Of a stretch of DNA of 32,043 nt, positions 10,088-18,770 are shown piece after piece. The translations under genes and the position numbers were made by a program. The notes beneath the pieces are model-generated. The model had not been told where the DNA came from. It worked only from the letters and a program-made list of their open reading frames with translations, and did not search any database. The number at the start of each line of letters is the position of its first letter. Within the stretch, counting starts at the first letter, position 1. This DNA comes from Halomicronema sp. CCY15110 (lineage in GTDB: Bacteria; Cyanobacteriota; Cyanobacteriia; Phormidesmidales; Phormidesmidaceae). The stretch is from contig NZ_JACSWC010000434.1 of NCBI RefSeq assembly GCF_016888165.1, positions 1 to 32,043 of the forward strand, in the 5' to 3' direction.

Positions 10088-11950
10088 CTAGAACCGGAAC
10101 GTGGTTCTCAAGGCACCGATGGTAATCGTGTCACTGCCCGCCGTGTTATCGGGATTGAACAACACAATGACGCCGGGGGTGAGGCTAATGTTATCGGTCA
10201 TCTGGTAACGGTAAAACGCCTCAACATGCAGGGTGGCGTCTGACCGACCACCCGGATCGCCCAGGTTGCCTGCGAGCAGGTCAGGAATATTTTGGCCTTG
10301 GCGCAAATCGCTGTCAGTAATGCGCGGGGGCTGTCCCACATACAGGCCCCCTAAGTTGCCAGGGCCGAATAAATCGGGAAAGTTCAAAAAGGACATCCAG
10401 TTCACCGTCGCCACGGAGCCCCGTTCTCCTGGGGTGACGGAGGTGGTGTAACCGCCCCAGCCGCCGATGGTAAACCGAGGCGTCACGTCCCATTCGACGG
10501 TGCCGCCAAAGGCGTTGGTGGTAAGGGCATCGCCCGCAGTGAGCTGAGTGTCCCCAATGCCGGTGCCGATGTTGCCATTCTCGCTATAGCTGTTGATGTA
10601 GTTTAGCGATAGGTCAACGGTGTCGAGGGGTGAGGCGGTGAGTTGAAAGCCTAGGGTGCGATCGCCCGCCAATAATCCAGTATCTTCGCCAGGGTCGTTA
10701 CCATCAGCAACGGCATACACCCCTTGCAGACTCAATCGTTCAATAATTTGCCAGTCAAACCCGACCCCAGTGTCGCCATTACCAATGCTGAGAATTGGGT
10801 TGCGCTGCGCTAACAAAGAGAGCGGGCCAGAACCGGCCCCTTCAGCTTCACTCGGTCCCCGAAATACGCTCACTGGGTTGACCCCTGCGGCTCCAGCCAC
10901 CAAGGCAACGCTATCGCCAATCAAGCGCCGATAGGTCAAATCGGTGAGCTCGACACTCAAGTCGGTTTCCCCTTCATAGGCGAGACGGATGTTGTTGGTG
11001 AGACCGAGCGCCCCATTGCTGCCAGGATCAAACAAGCTGTTGCCCTGACCCGCTTGTAAACTGATGAGCAACAGGTCCCGGCGACTCAGCTGGCTCAGCA
11101 AGGACAGCTGAGCATTGGAGTAAAAGGTCAGGCTGCCACCGCCAGGATCCTCGGTTTCTGCAATGCCATCCACGGGAAAAAAGTCAGCGGTGTTGTTTGA
11201 ACGGCCCTGCAGACCGAAAATGACTTGACCAAAGAGTCGCGTCGTCGAAGAAAACTGATTGGCTCGCAACTCTGCGACAGTGGCCTCCAACTCATCGACA
11301 CGGGTCGTCAACTCGGTGTCAAACTCCTGTATTAAAGCTGCCACCGTTTCTTGATCTTCTGGCAGCAGCGTCACTACTTGATCCAGACAGGCATTCAAGG
11401 CGGCGGCAAACTCATAGCGCGTCATCGCCCGATCGCCCCTAAAGGTGCCATCGGGGTAGCCTTCTAAACAGCCATAGTCTTCCACTAATGATTGCACTGC
11501 GCCGAAAGACCAGTGATTGGGGCTGATATCAGCCAACTCGTTAACTGTGACCGTTTGTGCCATAGGCTGGGGGTTGCGCAGTTCGAATGCGGGCTCGGGT
11601 TGCGGTTCGTCCGCACTCTCCACGCTCACTGATGACGTTGACTCAGGCTCCGGTGCCAACCAAATATCTGTCGTGCCGCCGGTATTTTGCTCAGTCGTTT
11701 CGGTTTCTAAATCGGTGAAGGGCAGCCCTGCAACGAGTATTTCATCTTTAGTGGTGATCGGTTCCAGCTCCGTGAGGCGAGTCGCGATCGGGGCTGATTG
11801 ATCGACTTTCGCATCGGCAAGTGCTTGGCGAGCGGCGGCAGACTCATCTAGCAGTGCGGTTGTTGGAGCCGCGATCGCGCTGGGGCTTGCCCACACCCCC
11901 ACGGCCAGAGTCATTGCACCCCAGAGCGATCCATTGACGGTTATTGACAT
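10088..11950 (-). CDS. SLH-domain carbohydrate-selective (OprB-type) porin
   Basis: About 620 residues from the ATG at 11950, chosen because GAGGAAAACA lies directly before it; the in-frame ATG at 11983 has no such site. A signal peptide (about 1-28) is followed by a low-complexity acidic linker, one SLH domain (about 135-190: ADISPNHWSFGAVQSL through YPDGTFRGDRAMTRYEFAAAL), a short coiled-coil (about 200-232, with DELEATVAELRANQ) and a long beta-barrel region ending in FRF, the terminal Phe expected of outer-membrane proteins. This is the layout of the cyanobacterial iron-uptake/SomA-type porins that tie the outer membrane to peptidoglycan-linked polymer through the SLH domain. The transported solute cannot be read from sequence. 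Confidence 0.92.
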   Translation of the reverse strand: MSITVNGSLWGAMTLAVGVWASPSAIAAPTTALLDESAAARQALADAKVDQSAPIATRLTELEPITTKDEILVAGLPFTDLETETTEQNTGGTTDIWLAPEPESTSSVSVESADEPQPEPAFELRNPQPMAQTVTVNELADISPNHWSFGAVQSLVEDYGCLEGYPDGTFRGDRAMTRYEFAAALNACLDQVVTLLPEDQETVAALIQEFDTELTTRVDELEATVAELRANQFSSTTRLFGQVIFGLQGRSNNTADFFPVDGIAETEDPGGGSLTFYSNAQLSLLSQLSRRDLLLISLQAGQGNSLFDPGSNGALGLTNNIRLAYEGETDLSVELTDLTYRRLIGDSVALVAGAAGVNPVSVFRGPSEAEGAGSGPLSLLAQRNPILSIGNGDTGVGFDWQIIERLSLQGVYAVADGNDPGEDTGLLAGDRTLGFQLTASPLDTVDLSLNYINSYSENGNIGTGIGDTQLTAGDALTTNAFGGTVEWDVTPRFTIGGWGGYTTSVTPGERGSVATVNWMSFLNFPDLFGPGNLGGLYVGQPPRITDSDLRQGQNIPDLLAGNLGDPGGRSDATLHVEAFYRYQMTDNISLTPGVIVLFNPDNTAGSDTITIGALRTTFRF

Positions 11951-11983
11951 TGTTTTCCTCACACAGCATCCAATTCGGAACAT

Positions 11984-12557
11984 GCAAAACCCAACGACTT
12001 TGTAACCCAGAGCTCAGGCAAATATCATCGGAGTTTCCTCGACTGCTGTAAATGTATAAGATCGAACCCGTTCAAGCTAGCTTATCTAACCCAAATTTTC
12101 TCTACATTGCTTATTGAGTCAACGCCCTCATCAGGTTGACAGAGTCATTCGCTAGCCGTGTACTCCCCGGAGCCCCACCTTGATTTACTTAAGATGTTGG
12201 GTGATTTTTTGACCGCCATCCGTCAGCATGCCATTACTGATGAAGACGACAGTGCCACGCTCATACTGGTTGATGTCAGCCAATGTCAGCTCGTCCGAGC
12301 CATGGTCGGCCAAGGTTCGCGAGGCTTGAGCAGCGTTTTTGTTGGCAGCTAGTGCTCTTTGGCTACCTGGACTCAGCCGCCGTTGCCGACTGAGCCCTCG
12401 TATTCCGGAATGGGGCAGCTCAGACGCGATCGCCCAGACTTTTGTCAGGCCATCAGTTCATCTAGTATTATTGATGGGCATCTAAGATTAATCGTTAAAG
12501 TGAATACTCAACCAATTGAGTTTTTACCTAAGAGTAAATAAGAGTATTTTATAAAGC
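11984..12557. other. Intergenic region left of the glycosyltransferase
   Basis: 607 bases separate the porin start (11950) from the next gene. One plus-strand frame starting at 12158 (internal ATG at 12194, continuing to 12352) reads as a 52-64-residue peptide beginning near MLGDFLTAIRQHA, but it has no ribosome site and no family I know. From about 12450 the base composition becomes AT-richer and stays so through the glycosyltransferase, which marks the edge of a likely acquired segment. The porin promoter must lie in the first ~150 bases, but I cannot place it. Confidence 0.4.
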
Positions 12558-13712
12558 ATGAATAACTTAATGTTCACGGTGCGCGATTTTGCGACCTTAG
12601 TTGGTTACAGCTACTTATATGAGTTTGAAGACGCTTGTGCAGATGTGCTTGATGCGAAACTCGTTAAGCTATCTCATTATGATGAACTAAATCGCTATAG
12701 AAGGCTATATAAGTACGCTAGCCGAGTGATGAAGCTAGGTGGGCGCACTGGTTCTTTAGCAGATTCGCTGGTGAAATCTTCCCTTCGGCAGCCTCTGAAT
12801 GAGTCTTACGATTTTTTCTTCGCCACCCTTAATAATGTGTTTGAACTATTCACTCTAATGGTTCTAGGAGACTGGCGAAAAAAATGTGATAAGGCTGCCT
12901 GCTATATCACTGAGGTCAGAGTCAATGATTTCCCGGAATGCGAATACCTCTTGGATTTCTTGCGAGACTTTGACCATATCTTTTTAGGCACTCGTCAGTG
13001 TGTTGATGAGGTCGCCTCTCTCACGGGTCGGCCTTGTAGTTATTTACCCATCAGTGCAGATACGTTGAGGTTTCGTCCTTTTAACTTGCAATCAAGGCCT
13101 GCTATTGACTGTGCGAACTTGGGCCGTCGTTCGGCGATCACTCATCAAGCGCTCATGGACTATACCCAGTCCCAAAATCTCTTTTACTACTATGATACGG
13201 CCAGCATTTCTAATGTTGTGAATGCTAAGCAGCAGCAAACTTTTGTGGTCAAAGATCCCGCAGAGCATCGCATGCTTCTGGCGAATATACTCAAGAATAG
13301 CTGTTACTTTATCGCCAACCGTTCCCGAGCCAATGAAACTGAGGTCGCCTACAGTGAGATTTCATCTCGGTTTTTTGAAGGTGCCGCGGCTGGTACAGTC
13401 ATGCTAGGAATAGCGCCAGACACGGAAGAATTTCATCAGAATTTTGACTGGCAAGATGCGATCATTCCGATTCCATTTGATTGCCCAAATATTGCCGATA
13501 TCATTCAGTCACTTAACAGTCAGCCCGAGCGACTAGAAATCATCCGTCGTCAAAATGTATCTCAGGCCATGTTGCGTCATGACTCTGTACATCGACTCCA
13601 GAAAGTTTTTGAGACTTTAAATCTAGCGCCAACCCCTAAGATGTTGCAACGTGTAGATACACTGAAAGAAATCGCTCATTCAATCTATCAACCGCAGGCA
13701 GAGCAAGTCTGA
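12558..13712 (+). CDS. Glycosyltransferase family 1-like protein
   Basis: 384 residues. The C-terminal third has the pattern of GT-B glycosyltransferases of the Glycos_transf_1_2/CgeB type: SRFFEGAAAGTVMLG (an E-containing nucleotide-sugar binding helix), then FDWQDAIIPIPFD, IIQSLNSQPERLEIIRRQN and a terminal HDSVHRLQKVFETL helix. The N-terminal half is less familiar, with a YFDA-like FEDACADVLDA start. Such enzymes act in surface polysaccharide or glycoprotein assembly in the cytosol; donor and acceptor are unknown. The DNA is clearly more AT-rich than its neighbours and HIP1 sites are nearly absent, which suggests transfer. An IS4-type element begins two bases after the stop, so the present 3' end may differ from the ancestral one. 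No other polysaccharide gene is adjacent. Confidence 0.75.
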   Translation: MNNLMFTVRDFATLVGYSYLYEFEDACADVLDAKLVKLSHYDELNRYRRLYKYASRVMKLGGRTGSLADSLVKSSLRQPLNESYDFFFATLNNVFELFTLMVLGDWRKKCDKAACYITEVRVNDFPECEYLLDFLRDFDHIFLGTRQCVDEVASLTGRPCSYLPISADTLRFRPFNLQSRPAIDCANLGRRSAITHQALMDYTQSQNLFYYYDTASISNVVNAKQQQTFVVKDPAEHRMLLANILKNSCYFIANRSRANETEVAYSEISSRFFEGAAAGTVMLGIAPDTEEFHQNFDWQDAIIPIPFDCPNIADIIQSLNSQPERLEIIRRQNVSQAMLRHDSVHRLQKVFETLNLAPTPKMLQRVDTLKEIAHSIYQPQAEQV

Positions 13713-13714
13713 GA

Positions 13715-13742
13715 GGCTACCGTGTATACATAGCTGAGAGAG
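13715..13742 (+). repeat. Left terminal inverted repeat of the IS
   Basis: Starts GGCTACCGTGTATACATA and pairs with 15155-15182. The TGA stop of the transposase (13744-13746) lies just inside it. Confidence 0.8.
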
Positions 13743-13743
13743 G

Positions 13744-15039
13744 TCATGGGTGAGCTAGCTGCCATCCCGCAAACATCCCTTGAAATACTTGCCATCCCCG
13801 CGCAAAGGTGACGATGCCAGGTGGGCGTTGACTCTGGTAGCCAGACCAACCACCTAGCCAGGCAACAATCCCAGCCGCCCAAGCGAGTGAGGCAGTCGGA
13901 TGTGGGTTGTGTTGCTTAGCGGTGCGTCCGTTGACGGTCGGCGCAATGTCCTCTAGACACCGCTGCTGGTTAGCGTCGAAGGCGAGCGTTGCCGGGGCGC
14001 TGGGATGCTCCCGTCCCAGCCTCAGCTGCAGGATCTGGAGCGCCACCGATAGCGCCAAGAGGGAGAGCTTTTCGATAGCCGAGATTGACTCGTTTTCAGA
14101 CGCCTCAATGTCTAACCCCCGCTGCTTGAGCATGGCCAAGAGTTGTTCGATGTGCCACCGCCAGCGATACCACTGAATGATTTGCAAAGCCTGTTGATAA
14201 GTCGGCACCGGATGAGTGGTGAGCAATCGCCAATGCACCGGCTTTTGGCCTTTGGGTGGGTCTACCTCCACCGCCTCCACCGCCTGCACTTCGACCTGCT
14301 CGGGATAGTCATCCTTCAGTCGTTGGGAACGTTTGAGGCGCACTGGCGTAAACCGCACCGTCATCCGCGCGGCAAGAGCCCGGCGGTTGCTTCGCGGCTC
14401 CGCCGGAACGTCTAAGTGATACTGACCGGCACTCGGTTGGCTGGACAGCTCGCTGAACAGCGTGGCCTCTTTGTCGTAGAGCAACCGGTCGCGGCAAGCG
14501 CGAATGAGCAGATGCCCAGACGCTTGACGAATCTGGACCCACGGCTCATAGATGTCTGATTCACTATCGCCAATGTAAGTCACCGGCGCGGCGGCAGCCA
14601 GCGTCAAATCGTCGTTAGACCCGGTGGCGGCCTTGATCCATTGGTACGATTCCTTCTCCTCTATCGGTTGAGACTTGTAGTCGCGCTCGGCCTGACTAGG
14701 ACGCTCGACCGGGCGCGTCCACAGTTGCACATGACTGAATCCGAGCGGCATCCCGTCCGTGCTATCGAGGATGAGCGTTGGATGCAGAAAAAAACGATGT
14801 CACGGTTGTTGCCCACCACCCCCAACCCCTCCAGCTTAAGCCGACCGGCGTGAGCTTGTAGGTTAGTCGCTAATGGCCAGCACGTGCCGTCCCTGTACCT
14901 CATGACGGCAATGCTCAGCCAGGCTCTCAGTCAGGCTTGATAGCTTCACTGAAGGATTCTCTAACCAACGATAGTAAGCCATCTGCTCGGCCCAATCTTT
15001 CGACAGCGCGCGAATACTGACGGTGCGTGACTCGAGCAT
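13744..15039 (-). pseudogene. IS4-family DDE transposase, two frameshifts
   Basis: Read with two corrections this is about 431 residues. Segment 1 (ATG at 15039) runs for 58 residues to GRHVLAISD and then meets TAA at 14863-14865. In the next frame the protein continues as TNLQAHAGRLKLEGLG, as expected after the IS4 motif VLAISDTTN, which fits loss of 2 bases (GACACT to GACT). A second shift falls at a T7 run (14788-14794, A7 on the plus strand), after which the frame continues with LHPTLILDSTDGMPLGF to the end. The catalytic pieces are present: D of AISD, D of YIGDSESDIYE, and the Y-R-E-K signature in QWYRWRWHIEQLLAMLK. The last 335 residues (13744-14751) are uninterrupted. Confidence 0.88.
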
Positions 15040-15154
15040 TCTTGAATAGAGTGATATCCCCTTTTTTCTAGCCGCTTATCTCCAAATACGGCTTGACGGC
15101 GGCGACGGGCATAGATTTCTATCGGGTTACTCTGCATCACTTTGACTTGGATAA

Positions 15155-15182
15155 CTCTCTGACTTATGTATACACCGTAGCC
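15155..15182 (-). repeat. Right terminal inverted repeat of the IS
   Basis: On the minus strand it starts GGCTACGGTGTATACATA and differs from the left end at four of 28 positions. Confidence 0.8.
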
Positions 15183-15298
15183 TTGGTAAGGAGAGGTGCC
15201 GCAGGCGGTGAGGTTTTACCCCCTGCAACTCAAGGCCAGAAACCCTGCTACACAAGTCTTTGATGGAGTTTTGCCTAATGGATAGCTTATAGACGGGT

Positions 15299-15363
15299 TT
15301 CGACTTTGCTCAACCCTCAATCCCCGATCTGACAAGCCATATAGCTGACTGAGCGGAGTCGAA
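15299..15363. repeat. Dispersed inverted repeat, TTCGACT...AGTCGAA type
   Basis: Arms 15299-15312 (TTCGACTTTGCTCA) and 15350-15363 (TGAGCGGAGTCGAA) pair over 14 bp with two G-U wobbles. A close relative with the same arm sequence is at 31967-32009. It lies upstream of folB. Confidence 0.6.
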
Positions 15364-15403
15364 GTCAGCGACTGGTTGAACATTTAATTAGGCCCAGCTA
15401 CTT

Positions 15404-15805
15404 ATGGACAAAATTTACGTTAACGACATTCGGGCCTTTGGCTATTCCGGCGCTTTGCCCGAAGAAAACGTACTCGGACAATGGTTTCAGGTTGATTTGA
15501 CCCTGCTGTTGGATCTCACTATCGCTGGCAGTTCTGATGTGTTGGCCGATACCTACAACTATGCCGGAGCCGTCGCAGCAGTACAGCAGTTGATCCAGCA
15601 ACGATCGTTTAATTTGGTGGAGACCCTGGCTAGCGAGATTGCTAAAGCGGTGTTGGGCACCGACGATCGCCTCAGCCAAATCACGGTCAAGCTCACGAAG
15701 CTCACGCCCCCCGTGCCGCACTTTGCGGGCAATATTGCGGTGGAAATTACCCGCGATCGCCACCACCTCAACACGCCATCCCCCTCGCCGCTCAGCCTGA
15801 ATTAA
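15404..15805 (+). CDS. folB: Dihydroneopterin aldolase
   Basis: 133 residues, the normal size. It cleaves 7,8-dihydroneopterin to 6-hydroxymethyl-dihydropterin and glycolaldehyde in folate synthesis. The FolB pattern is present: an N-terminal DKIYVNDIRAFGYSGALPEE with the conserved Glu, GQWFQVDLTLLLD, SDVLADTYNYAGA, the FNLVETLASEIA helix with its conserved Glu, and ITVKLTKLTPPVP containing the catalytic-lysine region. The tail after ITRDR is a short variable extension. It stands alone; no other folate gene is nearby. The start follows AGCTACTT with no strong ribosome site. Confidence 0.93.
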   Translation: MDKIYVNDIRAFGYSGALPEENVLGQWFQVDLTLLLDLTIAGSSDVLADTYNYAGAVAAVQQLIQQRSFNLVETLASEIAKAVLGTDDRLSQITVKLTKLTPPVPHFAGNIAVEITRDRHHLNTPSPSPLSLN

Positions 15806-15853
15806 TCGGGAGGGTTCATGATGATGCGGCTGGTGAGATCCCTCAGTCCAGCA

Positions 15854-15949
15854 TTAGGCGATCGCCGCCGACTCAAAAATCAACAGCCATAGCAGCGCCA
15901 GCAGCACCACGCTACTCAGTTTTACTAACCACCACAGGCGTCCGTTCAT
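15854..15949 (-). CDS. Possible 31-residue single-pass membrane protein
   Basis: A 31-codon frame begins 22 bases after the LCP stop on the same strand: it starts MNGRLWWLVKLSSVV, continues with a Leu-rich hydrophobic stretch (about residues 7-25) and ends FESAAIA before TAA. The charge pattern (Arg and Lys before the hydrophobic part, Glu after) fits one membrane helix with the N-terminus in the cytosol. No Shine-Dalgarno sequence is seen; CACC directly precedes the ATG. Translation may be coupled to the LCP gene. It is not one of the small photosystem or cytochrome b6f subunits I know. It could be chance, but the composition is unlike random intergenic DNA. Confidence 0.4.
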   Translation of the reverse strand: MNGRLWWLVKLSSVVLLALLWLLIFESAAIA

Positions 15950-15971
15950 GGTGAGGTTGCGAGAAGATCGA

Positions 15972-17366
15972 CTACTGCACGTCAGGCGATTGCATGAGCC
16001 AGTCACGCCCTACCCGCACCGTCAGTTCCGACTGTAAATCTCCGGTTGATTCGGCAGCGACCCGACCCAAATTCAAAATCGAGGTCATCAATTCCGCACT
16101 GTTGACATCGCCTCGCTGGGCAATCACCTGCGTCCGCTGCAACTCGCTCGACCAATCACCAATCACATACACATTGCGGAAGCCTTCACTGCGGAGATAG
16201 TCCGCGACCTCGCCCGCCACCCAGGGTTCACCCGAGGCATTTTGCACCGCAATTGGCAGACTGGTGATGACTTGATTTTCCCGATTAGAGAGCAGGGCTA
16301 CGCCCTCCAGCTCAAAAAAGTTGTTCATCACCTGCTGCGTCGCCACGGCATCCAAAATCCAATAGCTGGCGATGTATTCCTGCGGCGAACTGAAGCGACC
16401 CGGCAGCATTACCATTTGCAGGCTATCCGGCTCAATTTCCATGGCGACATTGGACAAGGCCAAAATCTCTTCCAAGGTGAGATTAGTATCGACATAGCGC
16501 ATCATCACCCGCGCCACCTGGGGCAAACGGGGAATCACCGTGGGATGGGTCAGGCGATCGCGCAACGCCTTGATCAAAATTTGCTGGCGCTGCACCCGAC
16601 CAATGTCGCCATTGCCATCGCTGCGGAAGCGAGCGAACTGTTCGGCCTGACTGCCGTCCAGAGTCTGCCAGCCTGGCTCTAAGTCAATGTTCAGCCCTTG
16701 GGTCACATCTTGATAAACCATGCGCTGGGGGACGTTGACCTCCACCCCGCCGAGCAGATCAACGAGCTCCCGCAGGGCACCTGTGCTAACTCGCACATAG
16801 CGATCAATTGGCACTGGCCCCAAATTGCTCTGAATGGTCGTCGCCACTAACTCTGGCCCACCCGCCAGGTTGGCATAGTTAATCTTAGTCACGCCCTCGC
16901 CGGGAATGTTGACTTGGGTATCGCGAGGAATTGAGAGCAAGTCAACGGTGCCCTCTGCCGAGTCAATGCGCGCCAGCAGCATGACATCCGATCGCCCGGA
17001 AAAGAGAGTATCCGCTCCGTCTTGACCCGGCTCGGGCAAATCGACCCCCATGATCAAAATGTTGACCGGGCGCGTCACCTGATAGCGAAACCCCGTTTGC
17101 CACATGTCTGCCAGGTTTAGCGGTGAGTTATCTTCCGTTTGCAAAGACTCTGGCAAGGGTACGGTAGTCGCTACCAATGCCCCCCCTACAGCTGCAGCGA
17201 TGGCAGTGCCCCCAAACACGATCGCCCACGCAGTGCGCCGCACCCAGGGCACCAGCCCTTGAGCGAGAGTCGTCATCGTTTGCCCTGAAGTTGACGCAGG
17301 GGTAGCGGTTGACGACGCAGCAGGGGACGGTGTTTTATGCGGGGGGGGTTGAACGGACGGCGACAT
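15972..17366 (-). CDS. LytR-CpsA-Psr (LCP) family protein with LytR_C domain
   Basis: 464 residues. A Pro/Ser/Thr-rich cytosolic tail (1-35) precedes one membrane helix (about 45-68), then the periplasmic LCP catalytic domain (about 100-260) and a C-terminal LytR_C domain (about 365-450: IAVQNASGEPWVAGEVADYL). LCP signatures include VNILIMGVD, GRSDVMLLARID, LLSIPRDTQV, KINYANLAGG, RELVDLLGGVEVNVP and ARFRSDGNGDIGRVQRQQ, with the Arg and Asp residues that bind polyprenyl-phosphate glycans. These enzymes transfer undecaprenyl-linked glycans to peptidoglycan or other envelope acceptors. The divergent neighbour makes GDP-mannose, which fits a glycan role. A C8 run (G8 at 17341-17348) lies within codons 7-9. 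Confidence 0.92.
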   Translation of the reverse strand: MSPSVQPPPHKTPSPAASSTATPASTSGQTMTTLAQGLVPWVRRTAWAIVFGGTAIAAAVGGALVATTVPLPESLQTEDNSPLNLADMWQTGFRYQVTRPVNILIMGVDLPEPGQDGADTLFSGRSDVMLLARIDSAEGTVDLLSIPRDTQVNIPGEGVTKINYANLAGGPELVATTIQSNLGPVPIDRYVRVSTGALRELVDLLGGVEVNVPQRMVYQDVTQGLNIDLEPGWQTLDGSQAEQFARFRSDGNGDIGRVQRQQILIKALRDRLTHPTVIPRLPQVARVMMRYVDTNLTLEEILALSNVAMEIEPDSLQMVMLPGRFSSPQEYIASYWILDAVATQQVMNNFFELEGVALLSNRENQVITSLPIAVQNASGEPWVAGEVADYLRSEGFRNVYVIGDWSSELQRTQVIAQRGDVNSAELMTSILNLGRVAAESTGDLQSELTVRVGRDWLMQSPDVQ

Positions 17367-17551
17367 GAAACCTCACACTTTATAAAATTTGGGGCCGACA
17401 ACGACTTGGCTTCCTGGCCCCAGCTGACTGTTTTTGAAGCGAGCTTTAAGACTTACTGGCAGAAATATGAATAAAGATTACGGCGATTATATCCTGCTTG
17501 TATCAAGCTTTGGGTACTATAGGCCGGACAATATTTCGGAGTGTCAGCACT

Positions 17552-18616
17552 ATGCCCCCGACGGTGATTCCAGTGATTTTGGCTGGCGGCAAAGGAGAGC
17601 GCTTTTGGCCGGTGAGCCGCCGCCAACACCCAAAACAATTTCTCTGCTTGGATGGAAGCGGTTTTAGTCTACTGCAATCCACTGCAAATCGACTCTTGCC
17701 AATGGCAGAAAGCTGGGACTCGCTCTGGGTGATTACCGCCGCGCATTTGGCCGATGGGATTCGGGAGCAACTGCCTGACTTGCCAGAACAGAATTTATTA
17801 ATCGAACCCGAAGGCAAAGACACTGCCCCCGCAGTTGCCTGGGCGACGTTAGAAGTAGCCAAACACCATGGTGAAGCGGCGATCGCGGGCTTCTTTCCCG
17901 CTGACCATTGGATTGCTGATGAAGCCGGTTATCGCGAGACGCTGAAGGCCGCTGCTGCCCTGGCGACAGAGCGGGGAGCGATCGCCACCCTGGGGATTAC
18001 GCCGACCTTCCCCTCCACCGGCTATGGCTACATCGAGCAGGGTGACTCGCTGGGCACCTACGGCGATTGCCCGGCTTACAAGGTCGCTCGCTTTACCGAA
18101 AAACCCGATCAGGCCACCGCTGAAGACTTTATTGCTAGCGGTCGCTTTAGTTGGAACAGCGGCATGTTCATTTTCCCGGCGGGAGTGATGCTACAAGAGC
18201 TCGATACCCACGCGCCGCAAATCATGCAGCCCCTGCGCGCCCAGGGGGTAGACGCTTACGCCAAGCTCGAAAAGCTGAGCATTGATTACGCCGTGATGGA
18301 AAAGACTGACAAAGCCTGTGTGATGCCCCTGGCCTTTGGCTGGGATGACTTGGGCGACTGGAACGCGGTGGAACGGCTGCTGAAAACGCCCGACAACCCC
18401 AATGTGGAAATGGCGCAGCATTTGGGACTGGACACCACGGGCAGCATTGTCTATACCTCCGATGCCGACGAGGTGATTGTCACCATTGGCCTTGAAGATG
18501 TGGTGGTGGTACGCGATGGCAAAGCAACCTTGGTCGTTCATAAAAGCCGCACCCAAGACATCAAAAAAGCGGTCAAAGCGCTGGGGGCCGATCCCCAATT
18601 TAAGCACTTGCTCTAA
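17552..18616 (+). CDS. manC: Mannose-1-phosphate guanylyltransferase
   Basis: 354 residues from the ATG at 17552; the frame is open upstream to 17498 but those 18 residues do not belong to the family. It makes GDP-mannose from mannose-1-phosphate and GTP for surface glycans. The nucleotidyltransferase motifs are clear: VILAGGKGERFWPVSR with HPKQFL at the N-terminus, FFPADHWI, GYGYIEQG, KVARFTEKPD, WNSGMFIFP and FGWDDLGDWNAVERLL. It is a single-domain guanylyltransferase without the C-terminal phosphomannose isomerase domain found in bifunctional enzymes. It is divergent from the LCP gene with 185 bases between the starts. Confidence 0.92.
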   Translation: MPPTVIPVILAGGKGERFWPVSRRQHPKQFLCLDGSGFSLLQSTANRLLPMAESWDSLWVITAAHLADGIREQLPDLPEQNLLIEPEGKDTAPAVAWATLEVAKHHGEAAIAGFFPADHWIADEAGYRETLKAAAALATERGAIATLGITPTFPSTGYGYIEQGDSLGTYGDCPAYKVARFTEKPDQATAEDFIASGRFSWNSGMFIFPAGVMLQELDTHAPQIMQPLRAQGVDAYAKLEKLSIDYAVMEKTDKACVMPLAFGWDDLGDWNAVERLLKTPDNPNVEMAQHLGLDTTGSIVYTSDADEVIVTIGLEDVVVVRDGKATLVVHKSRTQDIKKAVKALGADPQFKHLL

Positions 18617-18630
18617 CACCAGTTTGTCTC

Positions 18631-18692
18631 GGGGCCGGTTCCCCATCGGCTGCCCCCGTGCAGTATGGCTTTCGCCTAAGGGAACCGTCCCC
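18631..18692 (+). terminator. Hairpin after the guanylyltransferase gene
   Basis: GGGGCCGGTTCCC (18631-18643) pairs with GGGAACCGTCCCC (18680-18692) over 13 bp with one mismatch and a 36-base loop. It lies 14 bases after the stop. It has no T run, so the terminator role is tentative. Confidence 0.4.
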
Positions 18693-18770
18693 TGATTCCT
18701 GCGCGATCGCGAATCTTGTCCGTGATGAATTAGCGGTATCATGCAGCGGGATCAGGCTTGAAGAGGCAAT

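Larger units (their letters stand above)
13715..15182 (-). mobile_element. IS4-family insertion sequence, decayed
   Basis: 1468 bp bounded by imperfect 28-bp terminal inverted repeats: 13715-13742 and 15155-15182, matching at 24 of 28 positions and sharing the core GTGTATACATA. A single transposase gene on the minus strand fills it. I find no clear target-site duplication: the bases outside the left end (AGTCTGAGA) and right end (TTGGTAAGG) do not match. The transposase is broken, so the copy is not expected to move by itself. Confidence 0.85.

Noticed and set aside
12158-12352. 64-residue frame before the glycosyltransferase
   Set aside because: No ribosome site and no family; mentioned only in the spacer entry.
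14788-14794. Programmed frameshift at T7 in the transposase
   Set aside because: A second, unrelated 2-base shift and a stop at 14863-14865 already break the gene, so decay is the simpler explanation; kept only as a question.
13705-15192. Target-site duplication around the IS4-type element
   Set aside because: The flanks outside the terminal repeats do not match over 8-12 bases, so none is claimed.
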